From assembly GCF_001542625.1 (NCBI RefSeq), contig NZ_CP016279.1, positions 4,092,001-4,156,000 of the forward strand: a DNA stretch of 64,000 nt, read 5' to 3'. A model generated the notes under the pieces. That model was given only the letters and a program-made list of their open reading frames with translations. It did not search any database and was not told the DNA's origin. Below, piece after piece: positions 44,014 through 52,624 of this stretch (the stretch's first letter is position 1; each line of letters opens with the position of its first letter). This DNA is from Streptomyces griseochromogenes. GTDB lineage: Bacteria > Actinomycetota > Actinomycetes > Streptomycetales > Streptomycetaceae. The position numbers were made by a program, and so were the translations under genes.

Positions 44014-44540
44014 CTCGTCACCGACGCCGCCACCCCGCTGCCCTGGCAGCCGAAGGACGCCGACGGAAGGACGCTCGCCGAGGGCCGGACCGTGCCGCGC
44101 GGCACCGACGTCTCCTCCGGGCAGAACGTCCACACGATCGACTTCGGTGCCTTCCGCGGGCGCGGCACGCACTTCACGCCGGTCGCCGACGGTCGGACCA
44201 GCCGTCCCCTCGGCATCGGGACCGGCGCTTACGAGCGACTGCGCCTGGACTCGCTGAAGTACTACTACACCCGGCGCAGCGGCATCGCGATCCGCGACGA
44301 CCTCCGCCCGGGCTACGGCAGGCCCGCTGGGGCCGCACGGCGGCGGCACGCGGCCGACACCTACCTGGCGACGGCCGCGCCCCAGCCGTACGGCATGCCG
44401 TACGCACCCGACGGCAACCGGTACGGCAGTTCTGCTACATCGACGACATCCAGTCCTGGTCCACCGACGAGACGGCCGTCGACTGGAACGCGGCACTGGC
44501 CTGGACGGCCTCGTTCGTGGCGGACCAGGGCTGGCCCCTG
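44014..44540 (+). pseudogene. GH9 cellulase remnant (N- and C-terminal fragments joined by deletion)
   Basis: The reading [49 protein letters not shown] and [21 protein letters not shown] matches the N-terminal Ig-like (CelD_N) part of a secreted GH9 endoglucanase. After GYGRPAG the frame becomes erratic, and by 44430 another frame reads [34 protein letters not shown], the C-terminal end of the GH9 barrel. Most of the catalytic domain, the start codon and the signal peptide are missing. It follows directly after the GH2 gene. Confidence 0.75.
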
Positions 44541-44564
44541 GGGCTCTCGCGCCGGATCATCCGG

Positions 44565-46142
44565 TCATTTGCGGTACCCGAGGATGGTCATCATGCCGCT
44601 CTCCGAGTGGTACTGGTTGTGGCAGTGGAGCATCCACAGGCCGGGGTTGTCGGCGTCGAACTCGCAGACGATCTTCCGGTGGGGGAGGACGATGGCGGTG
44701 TCCTTGCGGGCACCGGCGGCGTCCAGCCCGGTCAGCGCGAACGTGTGGCCGTGCAGGTGCAGCGGGTGCCACATGTCGGTGGCGTTGATGAGGGTGAGCC
44801 GTACCCGCTCACCGGCGTGCACCGGGTGGCGCTGCCGCACGTCGTACAGCTTGTGGTCGATGCCCCAGTCGTACCTCGCCATGGTGCCCGTGATCCTGAT
44901 GCGCATCTCGCGGTCGACGTCACGGTCGTCGAGGGCCACGGAGTCGTCCGGTACGAGGCGGCGGGCGGGGATGACCTTCCCGTCCAGTTCGTCCGGGCGG
45001 ACCTTGGCGGGGGGAGCGCTTCTGCCGTTGTCGGTGCGCAGGAGGGCGAGGCCCTGGCCGTTCTTGCCCTCGGCCTGCGCCACGAAGGGGAAGACGCCGT
45101 CCCCGGCGGTGACGAGGACGTCGTACCGCTCCGCCATGCCCACGAGGAGGGCGTCGGTCTCCTGGTGCTCCACGGGATAGCCGTCGGTGTGCGTGACGGT
45201 CATGGTGTGGCCGCCCAGCGCGACACGGAACGCGGTCTCCGAGCCGGCGTTGATGATCCGCAGCCGGATGCGCTCGCCGGGACGGCACCGGAACACGCGC
45301 GGATGGGTGGGCGTACGGCCGTTGACGAGGTAGTAGGGATAGGCGACGCTGCCCGCTTCGCCGTGCAGCATGCGGCTGTGGGAGTTGCGCAGCACGCGGG
45401 AGGGACCGTCCGGGCGGCCGCGTTCGGGACCCATGGCCATGCCTCCCATGCTCATGCCCCCGCCCGGCTTGAGCTGGTGGAGCACCCGGTCGGGCGTGGA
45501 GCCGTCCACGCCGTCGACCCAGTCGTCCAGGACGAGGATCCATTCCTTGTCGTAGGAGAGCGGCTCCTTCGGGTCGTCGACGATGAGGGGGGCGTACAGA
45601 CCGCGGTCGGGCTGGAGCCCGACGTGGGAGTGGAACAGGTAGGTGCCCGGATGGGCGACGGTGAAGCGGTAGGTGAAGTCGGCTCCGGGGGCGATGGCCC
45701 GCTGGGTCAGGTCCGGGGCGCCGTCCATGTCGCAGCGCATGCGGACGCCGTGGGAGTGGAGCGTGGTGGTGGTCGGCAGCCGGTTGGCGAGGGTGAGGCT
45801 GAGGACGTCACCGGCGGTGATGCGTACCAGCGGGCCGGGAAGCGTGTCCTGGTAGGCCCAGGTCCGGACCTGGCGCCCGCCCAGGTCCAGCGTGGTCTCG
45901 GAGGCGGTGAATCTGAGCATGCGCACCGGGCCGGAGCCGCGTTCGCGCTCGGCGGCGCGGACCTCCGGACCCGACGGGTCGACATATCCCGCGGGCCCCG
46001 GCGGGACGAAGTCCCCGTCGGCCGCCCTGAGCTCGGGGCCGGTGCGGGCTTGGGCGCCGGAGCCGGTGCAGGCAGGCAGGAGTGCCGTGCCGACGGCAGC
46101 GATCGGGGCACGGAGCAGGGTACGCCGCGAAGGTGTGTGCAT
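44565..46142 (-). CDS. Multicopper oxidase
   Basis: A 525-residue exported enzyme with a twin-arginine signal and lipobox-like Cys ([23 protein letters not shown]). All copper motifs are present: [23 protein letters not shown] and [13 protein letters not shown] (His-Cys-His with type 1 ligands). A Met-rich loop ([16 protein letters not shown]) suggests cuprous ion binding, as in CueO/CotA-like enzymes. It likely oxidises Cu(I), phenols or metals at the cell surface. The upstream region is AT-rich and carries the palindrome at 46170. Confidence 0.9.
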   Translation of the reverse strand: MHTPSRRTLLRAPIAAVGTALLPACTGSGAQARTGPELRAADGDFVPPGPAGYVDPSGPEVRAAERERGSGPVRMLRFTASETTLDLGGRQVRTWAYQDTLPGPLVRITAGDVLSLTLANRLPTTTTLHSHGVRMRCDMDGAPDLTQRAIAPGADFTYRFTVAHPGTYLFHSHVGLQPDRGLYAPLIVDDPKEPLSYDKEWILVLDDWVDGVDGSTPDRVLHQLKPGGGMSMGGMAMGPERGRPDGPSRVLRNSHSRMLHGEAGSVAYPYYLVNGRTPTHPRVFRCRPGERIRLRIINAGSETAFRVALGGHTMTVTHTDGYPVEHQETDALLVGMAERYDVLVTAGDGVFPFVAQAEGKNGQGLALLRTDNGRSAPPAKVRPDELDGKVIPARRLVPDDSVALDDRDVDREMRIRITGTMARYDWGIDHKLYDVRQRHPVHAGERVRLTLINATDMWHPLHLHGHTFALTGLDAAGARKDTAIVLPHRKIVCEFDADNPGLWMLHCHNQYHSESGMMTILGYRK

Positions 46143-46169
46143 GAAGGAAATAAGACACGTTTTGAGCTG

Positions 46170-46184
46170 ATATCTGATGGATAT
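46170..46184. promoter_or_regulatory. ATATC/GATAT inverted repeat upstream of the multicopper oxidase gene
   Basis: A perfect 5-bp inverted repeat around TGATG, 28 bases before the multicopper oxidase start, in a conspicuously AT-rich 50 bp. It may be a promoter or metal-responsive operator. It does not match the usual CsoR palindrome. Confidence 0.35.
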
Positions 46185-46240
46185 ACGGCGGCGCGTCTGA
46201 TGATGTCGAGTGTTGCGGGGGCGTGGGTGCCCCGCCCGCT

Positions 46241-46963
46241 TCAGACGGCGTCGTGGAACACCAGCCCCAACGTGCGGCGCCGACCGGACCGCACGGTGCT
46301 CACACCGTGCCGCATCGCCCCGGCCGACCAGCCACGACGCGTCCGCACGGGGCGCTCCCGGGTCGTGAACACCAGGCCGTGCCCCTGCCGCAGGACACTG
46401 GCCGTCCCGCGCGACTGGGCGCGCGGCCGCTGCTCCACCATCAGGAACTCGCCGCCGGTGTAGTCGGTGCCGTACGCGTCCAGGGCGATCACCACCTGGA
46501 GGGGGAACACCAGCTCCCCGAACACGTCCCGGTGCAGGGCGTTCCAGTCGCCCGGACCGTAGCTGAGCAGGATCTGCGCCGACCGGTCCTGGCCGGCCGC
46601 GTGGCACCGCCGAAGCCAGGTGTCCAGGGAGTCCGGCCAGGGCGCCGGGCGGCCCAGGCGGGCCGCCCAGTCCCGGGCGACGGGGAGCAGGCGAGGGTAG
46701 AGGGCGGCGCGCAGCGCGGCCACGGGGGCGGGCAGGTCGTGCGTGAAGTAGCGGTACGCGCCGGACCCGAACCGGTGCCGGGCCAGATGGACGGTGGTGC
46801 GGAACAGATCCGGCTCGTCGTACAGGGCGGCCAGCCCGGCGCACTCGCCGGGCGTCAGCAGGGGCCCTGTGGGTGCGCTGCCCTGTTCGTCCAGTCCGGC
46901 GGCGAGCGCCGTCCAGTCGGTCCGGGCGGCGCGGCGACGAGCCTCGGCCTCGGTGAGCTCCAT
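46241..46963 (-). CDS. 2-oxoglutarate/Fe(II) oxygenase, likely DNA alkylation repair
   Basis: A 240-residue protein with the 2OG-Fe(II) iron site: [23 protein letters not shown] (His-x-Asp), distal His in [11 protein letters not shown] and nearby basic residues for 2OG. It lies 13 bases downstream of an O6-methylguanine methyltransferase gene on the same strand, a neighbourhood that suggests oxidative dealkylation repair like AlkB, although sequence motifs specific to AlkB are not obvious. ATG 46963 with AAGGAG is preferred to the in-frame ATG at 47002. Confidence 0.75.
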   Translation of the reverse strand: MELTEAEARRRAARTDWTALAAGLDEQGSAPTGPLLTPGECAGLAALYDEPDLFRTTVHLARHRFGSGAYRYFTHDLPAPVAALRAALYPRLLPVARDWAARLGRPAPWPDSLDTWLRRCHAAGQDRSAQILLSYGPGDWNALHRDVFGELVFPLQVVIALDAYGTDYTGGEFLMVEQRPRAQSRGTASVLRQGHGLVFTTRERPVRTRRGWSAGAMRHGVSTVRSGRRRTLGLVFHDAV

Positions 46964-46976
46964 GACTCCTTCCTCC

Positions 46977-47483
46977 TCACGCCAGGGTCGGCTGAAGCGC
47001 ACCCTCGTGGGTGAGCAGCCACAGCTTGCGCTCGACCCCGCCGGCGTACCCGCGCATCGAGCCGTCCGCGCCGATCACCCGGTGGCAGGGGCGCACCAGC
47101 AGCAGGGGATTGGCGCCGAGCGCCTGACCCACCGTGCGGATCGCGTCCCGGGGCACGCCCAGCCGGGCGGCCAGGTCGCCGTAGCTGGTCGTGGTGCCGT
47201 ACGGGATGTCCTCCAGCGCCTGCCACACCCGCCGCTGGAACGGGGTGCCGGCGGCGGCGAGCGGCAGACGGAAGCGGGTGAGGCGGCCGTCGAAGTACGC
47301 CTCCAGTTGGCGTCGCGCCTCGGCGAACGCCCCGTCGTCGCGCTCCCCGGCACGCACCGCCGGCGCACCGCGCTGCCCCGGCAGGGACAGCGAGGCGAGC
47401 GTGAGTCCGGCGGACTTCTCGCCGGTCAGCAGCAGTTCGCCGAGCGGGCTCGGGCAGGTGGTGTGGACGGTGTGTGTGGTCAT
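46977..47483 (-). CDS. ogt: Methylated-DNA--protein-cysteine methyltransferase
   Basis: A 168-residue suicide enzyme that transfers alkyl groups from O6-alkylguanine to its own cysteine. The active site is RPCHRVIGADG with C133, preceded by TPFQRRVWQALEDIPYGTTTSYGDLAARLG and ALGANPLLL. The PYGTTTSYG helix-wing binds DNA. It is first in a two-gene unit with a 2OG-Fe(II) oxygenase. Confidence 0.92.
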   Translation of the reverse strand: MTTHTVHTTCPSPLGELLLTGEKSAGLTLASLSLPGQRGAPAVRAGERDDGAFAEARRQLEAYFDGRLTRFRLPLAAAGTPFQRRVWQALEDIPYGTTTSYGDLAARLGVPRDAIRTVGQALGANPLLLVRPCHRVIGADGSMRGYAGGVERKLWLLTHEGALQPTLA

Positions 47484-47586
47484 CGGGTCCTCCGGGCTTG
47501 TGTGACTCCAGACGGTTCGCTGTCGAGTCTGCTGCGCGCGCCGCCCCGCGACCGGCGGAAATCGGACCTGGCCCTTGGACTCTGCG

Positions 47587-47658
47587 GGTACCGCTGGGAA
47601 GCTGGTGGAAAGGGTGCTTGACCTGCTGGTATTTACGGGTGGGTACCCGCGCGGTACC
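47587..47658. promoter_or_regulatory. Three GGTACC palindromes ahead of the antitoxin-toxin operon
   Basis: GGTACC occurs at 47587-47592, 47642-47647 and 47653-47658, within 72 bp. A TTGACC hexamer at 47618-47623 lies between the first and second and is a likely -35. The last two copies are 11 bp apart, one helical turn. This fits cooperative binding of an antitoxin dimer to its own promoter. Confidence 0.5.
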
Positions 47659-47666
47659 GTGAGGGC

Positions 47667-47906
47667 ATGCCAGCTCTCAACGTGGAGTTCAGCGAACGCG
47701 AACTAGAGGACCTGCGGCAGATCGCCAAGGAGCGCGGTACGTCGATGAAGGCGCTCGTGCGCGAGGCCGCCGCCGCCGACATCGCCCGGCACCGCGCGCT
47801 GCAGGAGGGCGCGGAGGCCTTCCGGAGCTTCTTCGCCGCCCACGCCGAGGAGTTCGCGGCCGCGTTCCCCGACGACGAGGCCCCCGCCAAGGGCGAGGCC
47901 GCCTGA
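47667..47906 (+). CDS. Antitoxin of a Doc-like toxin-antitoxin pair
   Basis: A 79-residue protein: a ribbon-helix-helix-like N-terminus (MPALNVEFSERELEDLRQIAKERGTSMKALVREAAAADIARHRA) and an acidic C-terminal tail that would wrap the toxin. It is followed immediately by the toxin gene. Such antitoxins repress their own operon; the GGTACC repeats just upstream are candidate sites. Confidence 0.75.
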   Translation: MPALNVEFSERELEDLRQIAKERGTSMKALVREAAAADIARHRALQEGAEAFRSFFAAHAEEFAAAFPDDEAPAKGEAA

Positions 47907-47909
47907 GTG

Positions 47910-48287
47910 ATGCCTTCCGTCATCCACATCGACGTCCCCTGGCTGCTCCAGCGGCACGAGGAGGTCCTTCCCGACCAGCCCACGGTCGACGACTTCTCCG
48001 CGCTGGTCGCCGCGGTCGCCCGGCACCGCGTCGACCCGCCCCGGCTCGGCGTGGACTCCGACCCCGCCTGGCGGGCCGCCGCGCTGCTGCACACCCTCGC
48101 CGTCCTCAAGCCGCTGCCCGCGGCCAACGCCCGCTTCGCCTGCGCCACCGCCGTGGCCTACATGTTCACCAGCGGCGTCGGTATCGACCCGCCCTACGGC
48201 GCCCTCGTCGACCTGGCCCGCGACCTGATCTCCGGCAAGACCGACGTGTACGGCGCGGCCGACCGGCTCCGCTCCTGGCAGATCTGA
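47910..48287 (+). CDS. Doc/Fic-fold toxin with degenerate active-site motif
   Basis: A 125-residue Doc-like protein: VLPDQPTVDDFSALVAAVARHRVDPPRLGVDSDPAWRAAALLHTLAVLKPLPAANARFACATAVAYM covers the Fic core helices. The usual HPFxxGNGR-type loop (HxFxxGNKR in P1 Doc) is replaced by K67-PLPAANAR75: the catalytic His and the phosphate-binding Gly are missing, while Asn and Arg remain. It may act differently from the EF-Tu kinase Doc. ATG 47910 lies four bases after the antitoxin stop; GTG 47907 is also possible. Confidence 0.72.
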   Translation: MPSVIHIDVPWLLQRHEEVLPDQPTVDDFSALVAAVARHRVDPPRLGVDSDPAWRAAALLHTLAVLKPLPAANARFACATAVAYMFTSGVGIDPPYGALVDLARDLISGKTDVYGAADRLRSWQI

Positions 48288-48290
48288 CAC

Positions 48291-48336
48291 CGCCCCGGCC
48301 GCCGGGGGAAGCCGCCGGGGCCGCCGGCCGGGGGCG
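48291..48336. terminator. GC-rich stem-loop after the toxin gene
   Basis: CGCCCCGGCC pairs with GGCCGGGGGCG (one bulged G) just after the toxin stop. The following sequence to 48752 holds no gene; it becomes AT-rich near 48535-48620, ahead of the next gene. Confidence 0.45.
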
Positions 48337-48752
48337 GGAGGAACGGGCCGGCGGCCGGCTTCGCGCGGGAGAACCGCCGCCCCGCGCGGGGCCCACCGAG
48401 AAGGGCCTGACCCCAGTCCACCCCCGGGCCGTGTGCCCCGGGAGCGTGCGCGGCCCACGGGCGTGTGCGCCCTGTTCACACGGGGCGCGGGGAAAGCCGA
48501 AAGCAGCCCTGCGGGACCTGGTCCCCAGCATGATTTCTGACTTTATTTCAAACCCGTCGATGTCTTACGTGCGCCTTGTTGCGTGTGTGGAAGTTGTGCA
48601 AGGGTTGAAACACTCGTGCGGGGGATAATGGCCGGGGTTCTTTCGGCAGTTGGGGAACCGGGTCGCGACGGCACCGGTGAATTCCCGCTCCCCGCACGCG
48701 TATCTTCCGAAGTTCGCGCCGACGCACCATACGCAACAAAGGAATCCGCTCC

Positions 48753-50465
48753 GTGTCCACCCCCCACCCTCCCTGTCCTCCCTACCCGCCCTCCGGCGGT
48801 GATCCCGCGGAGTCCGACGAATCCGTCGCCGCGCCGCTGCGCGCCGGTTCCGACGCAGAGGCGGCCCGGTCCGCCGCGCTGCTGATGGCCCGGCACTGGC
48901 AGCCGGTGCACGACTACGCGGTCATCTGCCTGGCCGCACCCGGGCCCCTCGCCCATATGGTCACCGCAACCGCCTTCCACCAGGTCCTCGACCGGCTCGC
49001 GCTCGGCGAACCAGCCGAGGCGCTCAGGCCCCGGCTGCTCGTGGCAGTCCGGGACACCGTCGTGAACTGGTCAGCCACGGACCGAATAGCCGCCGTGCTG
49101 CCCGGACTCCGCAAACCCGCCGGGGGCCGCGGTATGCGCACCGCGAAGTCCCTGATACCGGAAAACCGCACACTCTCCGAACGTTCATTCCATAGCCTTC
49201 CCAGACTCGAACAGGCGTTGCTGTGGCACGCCGAGGTCGAGGCCGAGCCGATAAACGTTCCCGCCGGGTTGCTCGGCATGGACATCGGCGGTGCGGCGGC
49301 CGCACTCGAACAAACCCGCGAGAATTTCCGCGAAGGCTGCGTACGCGCACACCGGGAACTCGCGCCGAGCACCGACTGCCGCCACTACAACCGCCTTCTC
49401 GACGGGCCGATCCGCCGGGGCGGCTCCCTGTTGCCGGACGTCCGGCAACACCTCGACGCCTGCCCCTACTGCCGGCACGCCGCCGAGCAACTGGGCCAGA
49501 TCGAGGCGGGAGTGGGCGTGCTGCTCGCCGAAGCGGTCCTCGGCTGGGGCGCCCGCCGGTACCTCGACTCGCGCCCGGGCCGCCGAGGGCCCGGCCCCGC
49601 CCGTGGCCCCGGCACCTCCCGGCGCTCCGGCAGACGCCGGCGCGGCGGGCCGAAGCCCGGGCTCCTCGGGCGGGTCACGGTGCCCGGCGGACGCCGGCGG
49701 GGCGGAGCGGAGCCGGGGGTGCTCGGCCGGATCACCACGCCCGCGCGCCGCGCGCGGGAGCCCGGCCGGGCCGCCTCCGGGACCGGCTGGTCGTCCAGGA
49801 CGCTGCTCACCGGCGTCGGCGTCGCCTCGGCCGGGCTGCTCGCGACCGTCCTCGTGATCAGCGCGTGGCCGGACGGCGGCGACGGCACCGACCCCGTCGC
49901 CTCCAGGGGCACGGCCCCCGGTACCGACGGTCAGTCACCACCCGCCTCCGCCACCGCACCCGGCACCGCGGGCCTGCCCTCAGCCGGCCGTCCCACCCGG
50001 CTGCACAACGCCGCGGCAGACCTGTGCCTGGACATCAAGGGCAGACCGACGGCGGGCGCCAGCGCGGTGCTCGCGGTCTGCTCCGCCGCGCCGACACAGC
50101 GGTGGACGTACGACGCCGACGGGCTGCTGCGCAGCTCGGCCGACTCCGCCCTGTGCCTGGACTCGCACGCCGACGCCGGTGTGGTCATCCTCGGCACCTG
50201 CGCCGACGCCGGCACCGAGCGGGAGGACGACGTGCGCTACGACCTCACCGTGCAGGGCGAGTTGCTGCCCCGCTGGGACGAGACCCTCGCCCTCGCCCCG
50301 GCGGGCCCCGGCGCGGGCGCCGACATCGTCGTCAAGGTCCGGGACCGATCCGCCGACCAGCGCTGGCTGGCCGACGGGCCGTCGGCCAGTCCCGGCTCCC
50401 TGTCGGTCGCCGGCACCGAAGGCCCCTCCGCACAGCCGGCGGAGCTGCCCGGGACGGACACGTAG
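48753..50465 (+). CDS. Sigma-like region / zinc-finger / membrane / ricin B lectin fusion protein (paralogue 2)
   Basis: A 570-residue paralogue of the protein at 31876 with the same domain order. The region-4-like part reads LEQALLWHAEVEAEPINVPAGLLGMD...ALEQTRENFREGCVRAHRELAP. The zinc-finger motif H233-x3-C237-x2-C240 is at exactly the same residue numbers, followed by the near-identical AEAVLGWGARRYLDSR. A basic linker precedes one membrane helix (~350-372) and an outer ricin-type trefoil (LHNAAADLCLDIKG, QRWTYDADGLLRSSADSALCLDSH). GTG 48753 follows AAAGGAA. Probably a membrane-bound sensor, possibly regulating transcription; not demonstrated. Confidence 0.8.
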   Translation: MSTPHPPCPPYPPSGGDPAESDESVAAPLRAGSDAEAARSAALLMARHWQPVHDYAVICLAAPGPLAHMVTATAFHQVLDRLALGEPAEALRPRLLVAVRDTVVNWSATDRIAAVLPGLRKPAGGRGMRTAKSLIPENRTLSERSFHSLPRLEQALLWHAEVEAEPINVPAGLLGMDIGGAAAALEQTRENFREGCVRAHRELAPSTDCRHYNRLLDGPIRRGGSLLPDVRQHLDACPYCRHAAEQLGQIEAGVGVLLAEAVLGWGARRYLDSRPGRRGPGPARGPGTSRRSGRRRRGGPKPGLLGRVTVPGGRRRGGAEPGVLGRITTPARRAREPGRAASGTGWSSRTLLTGVGVASAGLLATVLVISAWPDGGDGTDPVASRGTAPGTDGQSPPASATAPGTAGLPSAGRPTRLHNAAADLCLDIKGRPTAGASAVLAVCSAAPTQRWTYDADGLLRSSADSALCLDSHADAGVVILGTCADAGTEREDDVRYDLTVQGELLPRWDETLALAPAGPGAGADIVVKVRDRSADQRWLADGPSASPGSLSVAGTEGPSAQPAELPGTDT

Positions 50466-50486
50466 CGCCCGGCGCGGAGGACGTCC

Positions 50487-50529
50487 GCGGGAGCCCTGGG
50501 ACAGGATGATCGTCCTCAAGGGCTCCCGC
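50487..50529. terminator. Bidirectional stem-loop terminator
   Basis: An 11-bp perfect stem (GCGGGAGCCCT and complement) with a 21-base loop that contains a further short stem, between the convergent paralogue 2 and lactate-oxidase-like genes. Confidence 0.75.
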
Positions 50530-50549
50530 ACCCGGCCGACGGCCGGAGC

Positions 50550-51719
50550 TCATACGGATGCCTCGTGGAGGTCGTCCGCGGTGACCGTCGCGGGTGTGGC
50601 GTGTCCGGACAGCGCGAGGGTGAGGTCGAACTCCGCGAGCAGGCAGCGGATCACGTGCTCGACGCCCGGCTGACCGTCCAGGCCGAGCCCGTAGACGTAC
50701 GGACGCCCGAGCAGCACCGCCCGCGCGCCGAGGGCGAGCGCCTTGAACACATCGGCTCCGGTGCGCACCCCGCTGTCGAACAGCACGGTCAGCCGGTCGC
50801 CGACCGCGGCCGCGACACGGGGCAGCGCGTCGGCCGCCGCCACGGAACCAGCCACCTGCCGGCCGCCGTGGTTCGAGACCACCACCCCGTCCATCCCGGC
50901 GTCCGCGGCGAGCCGGGCGTCGGCCGGGTGCAGGACGCCCTTGAGGACGATCGGCCCGTCCCAGTGCTCCCGCAGGAAGGCGAGGTCGGGCCAGGTGTGG
51001 CTCGCGTCCCCGAACAGGCCGAGGAAGTGCAGGACCGCCGCTTTCGGGTCCTCGTGCACGGGCTTGGCGAGGCCCGCCCGGAAGGCGGGGTCGGTGAAGT
51101 AGTTGGCGGTGCCCACCCCGTTGAGGAACGGCAGATACGCCTGGTCCAGGTCGCGCGGCCGGTATCCCAGGATCGGCGTGTCCAGAGTGACGACCAGCAC
51201 CGTGAACCCGGCCGCCTTCGCCCGGCCGAGGAAACTGCGGGTCACCTCGCGGTCCTTGCCCCAGTACAGCTGGAACCACCGCTCGGCGTCCCCCATCGCC
51301 GCCGCCACTTGCTCCATCGGCGTGCTGGACGCGGACGACAGGACGTACGGCACGCCCTGCGCGGCGGCGGCCCGGGCGACGGCGGGCTCGGCGTCCGGAT
51401 GCACGATCGATATGGTGCCGACCGGAGCCAGCGCCAGCGGCGCCGGCAGGGCGCGGCCCAGCACCTGGACCGACAGATCGCGCTCCTGCACGTTTCTGAG
51501 CATGCGCGGCACGATCCGGCGCCGGGCGAGGGCGGCCCGGTTGGCCCGGGCCGTGCTGCCGTCGCCCGCGCTGCCCGCCACATACCCCAACGGGCCAGGA
51601 CCGAGCCGGTGTTCGGCCATCTCCTCCAGCCGGGTCGGATCGGTGGGGAGCCGGGGCACGGCACCCGACATCCCGTTCAGATAGATCTCGTACTGGAAGT
51701 CCGCCCAGTGCTTCGCCAT
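50550..51719 (-). CDS. FMN-dependent alpha-hydroxy-acid oxidase (lactate 2-monooxygenase type)
   Basis: A 389-residue TIM-barrel flavoenzyme: GYVAGSAGDGSTARANRAAL, PLALAPVGTISIVHPDAEPAVARAAAAQGVPYVLSSASST, WFQLYWGKDREV, VLKGVLHPADARLAADAGMDGVVVSNHGGRQVAG with active-site His and Arg, and LGARAVLLGRPYVYGLGL. It oxidises a 2-hydroxyacid at FMN; the long sequence is closer to lactate 2-monooxygenase than to glycolate oxidase. Single gene. Confidence 0.87.
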   Translation of the reverse strand: MAKHWADFQYEIYLNGMSGAVPRLPTDPTRLEEMAEHRLGPGPLGYVAGSAGDGSTARANRAALARRRIVPRMLRNVQERDLSVQVLGRALPAPLALAPVGTISIVHPDAEPAVARAAAAQGVPYVLSSASSTPMEQVAAAMGDAERWFQLYWGKDREVTRSFLGRAKAAGFTVLVVTLDTPILGYRPRDLDQAYLPFLNGVGTANYFTDPAFRAGLAKPVHEDPKAAVLHFLGLFGDASHTWPDLAFLREHWDGPIVLKGVLHPADARLAADAGMDGVVVSNHGGRQVAGSVAAADALPRVAAAVGDRLTVLFDSGVRTGADVFKALALGARAVLLGRPYVYGLGLDGQPGVEHVIRCLLAEFDLTLALSGHATPATVTADDLHEASV

Positions 51720-51800
51720 CCGGCCGCCCGCCTCTCGTCGCTGGGTGCACGCGCTGCGGCCCGACGATAGTGGCGGGTGGGCGAGGACCGGCAGACGCCC

Positions 51801-52496
51801 TCAGCCGCGGTCGGCGGCCTCGCGGAGGATCTCGGCCAGCTCGTGGGGCGTGGAGAACATCGGCCAGTGACCGGTGTTCAGCTCCACCAGCTCCCAGCGC
51901 CCGCCCTCCAGCGCCTCGGCCACGGCGGGCAGCGGCGCACGGCCGTCCAGCACGCACTTGACGTACGTGGCCGGCAGCTCGGCGAGCGGGCGCTTGAGCA
52001 CGGCCGGTTCGGTGAGCGTGCTCGCCGGGTGCGGGGTGCCCTCGCCGATGAGACGGGTGATCTGCTCGTCCGTGAGGTCCTGGTTCGCGTACGCCGCCGG
52101 GGGCAGGAGCGGCCACGCGTCGTCGTGCTCGGCGAGCGCGGCACGGATGTGGTCGCTGGGGAAGCCGTCGAGGAACGACACCCCGTCCGCCGGCAGGTTG
52201 GAGTCGACGAACACCACACGGCGCAGCCGGTCGCCGATCCGCTCGGCCGCCTGCCCGACCGGCACGCCCGAGTAGCTGTGTCCGACGAGGACGACGTCCC
52301 GCAGATCCAGTCGCTCGACCTCGTCGACGATGTCCTGGACGTGGATCTGCTGCCCCGTGGGCAGTGTCTGCTTCTCGGCCAGCCCGGACAGGGTGAGGGC
52401 GTGCACCTCGTGCCCGGCGGCGCGCAGGTCGGCCGCCACCTCGTCCCACGCCCATGCCCCCAGCCAGGCGCCGGCCACCAGTATGAAGTCGGTCAT
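51801..52496 (-). CDS. Alpha/beta hydrolase (esterase/MenH-like)
   Basis: A 231-residue single-domain alpha/beta hydrolase with nucleophile elbow GHSYSG, oxyanion region FILVAGAWLGAWAWDEV and catalytic His in LNTGHWPMFSTPHEL. It resembles salicylate-esterase/hydroxynitrile-lyase-like enzymes of plants and actinobacteria. ATG 52496 is chosen over the in-frame ATG at 52628 because the signature starts right after it. Substrate unknown. Confidence 0.85.
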   Translation of the reverse strand: MTDFILVAGAWLGAWAWDEVAADLRAAGHEVHALTLSGLAEKQTLPTGQQIHVQDIVDEVERLDLRDVVLVGHSYSGVPVGQAAERIGDRLRRVVFVDSNLPADGVSFLDGFPSDHIRAALAEHDDAWPLLPPAAYANQDLTDEQITRLIGEGTPHPASTLTEPAVLKRPLAELPATYVKCVLDGRAPLPAVAEALEGGRWELVELNTGHWPMFSTPHELAEILREAADRG

Positions 52497-52624
52497 GGTC
52501 GTCAACGTACCGGATGGATCAGCCAACTCCGGCTCAAAAGCGTGGAGTTGTAAATTCCGGAAAGTCGAACGAGCCGAGGACGCGGGTGGAGCGGGCGCCG
52601 GGGCTCCTCCTGCCGGAAGGCGTC

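Noticed and set aside
46223..47014. Plus-strand ORF opposite the 2OG-Fe(II) oxygenase
   Set aside because: Antisense shadow; the minus-strand frame has the iron-binding motif and a good ribosome site.
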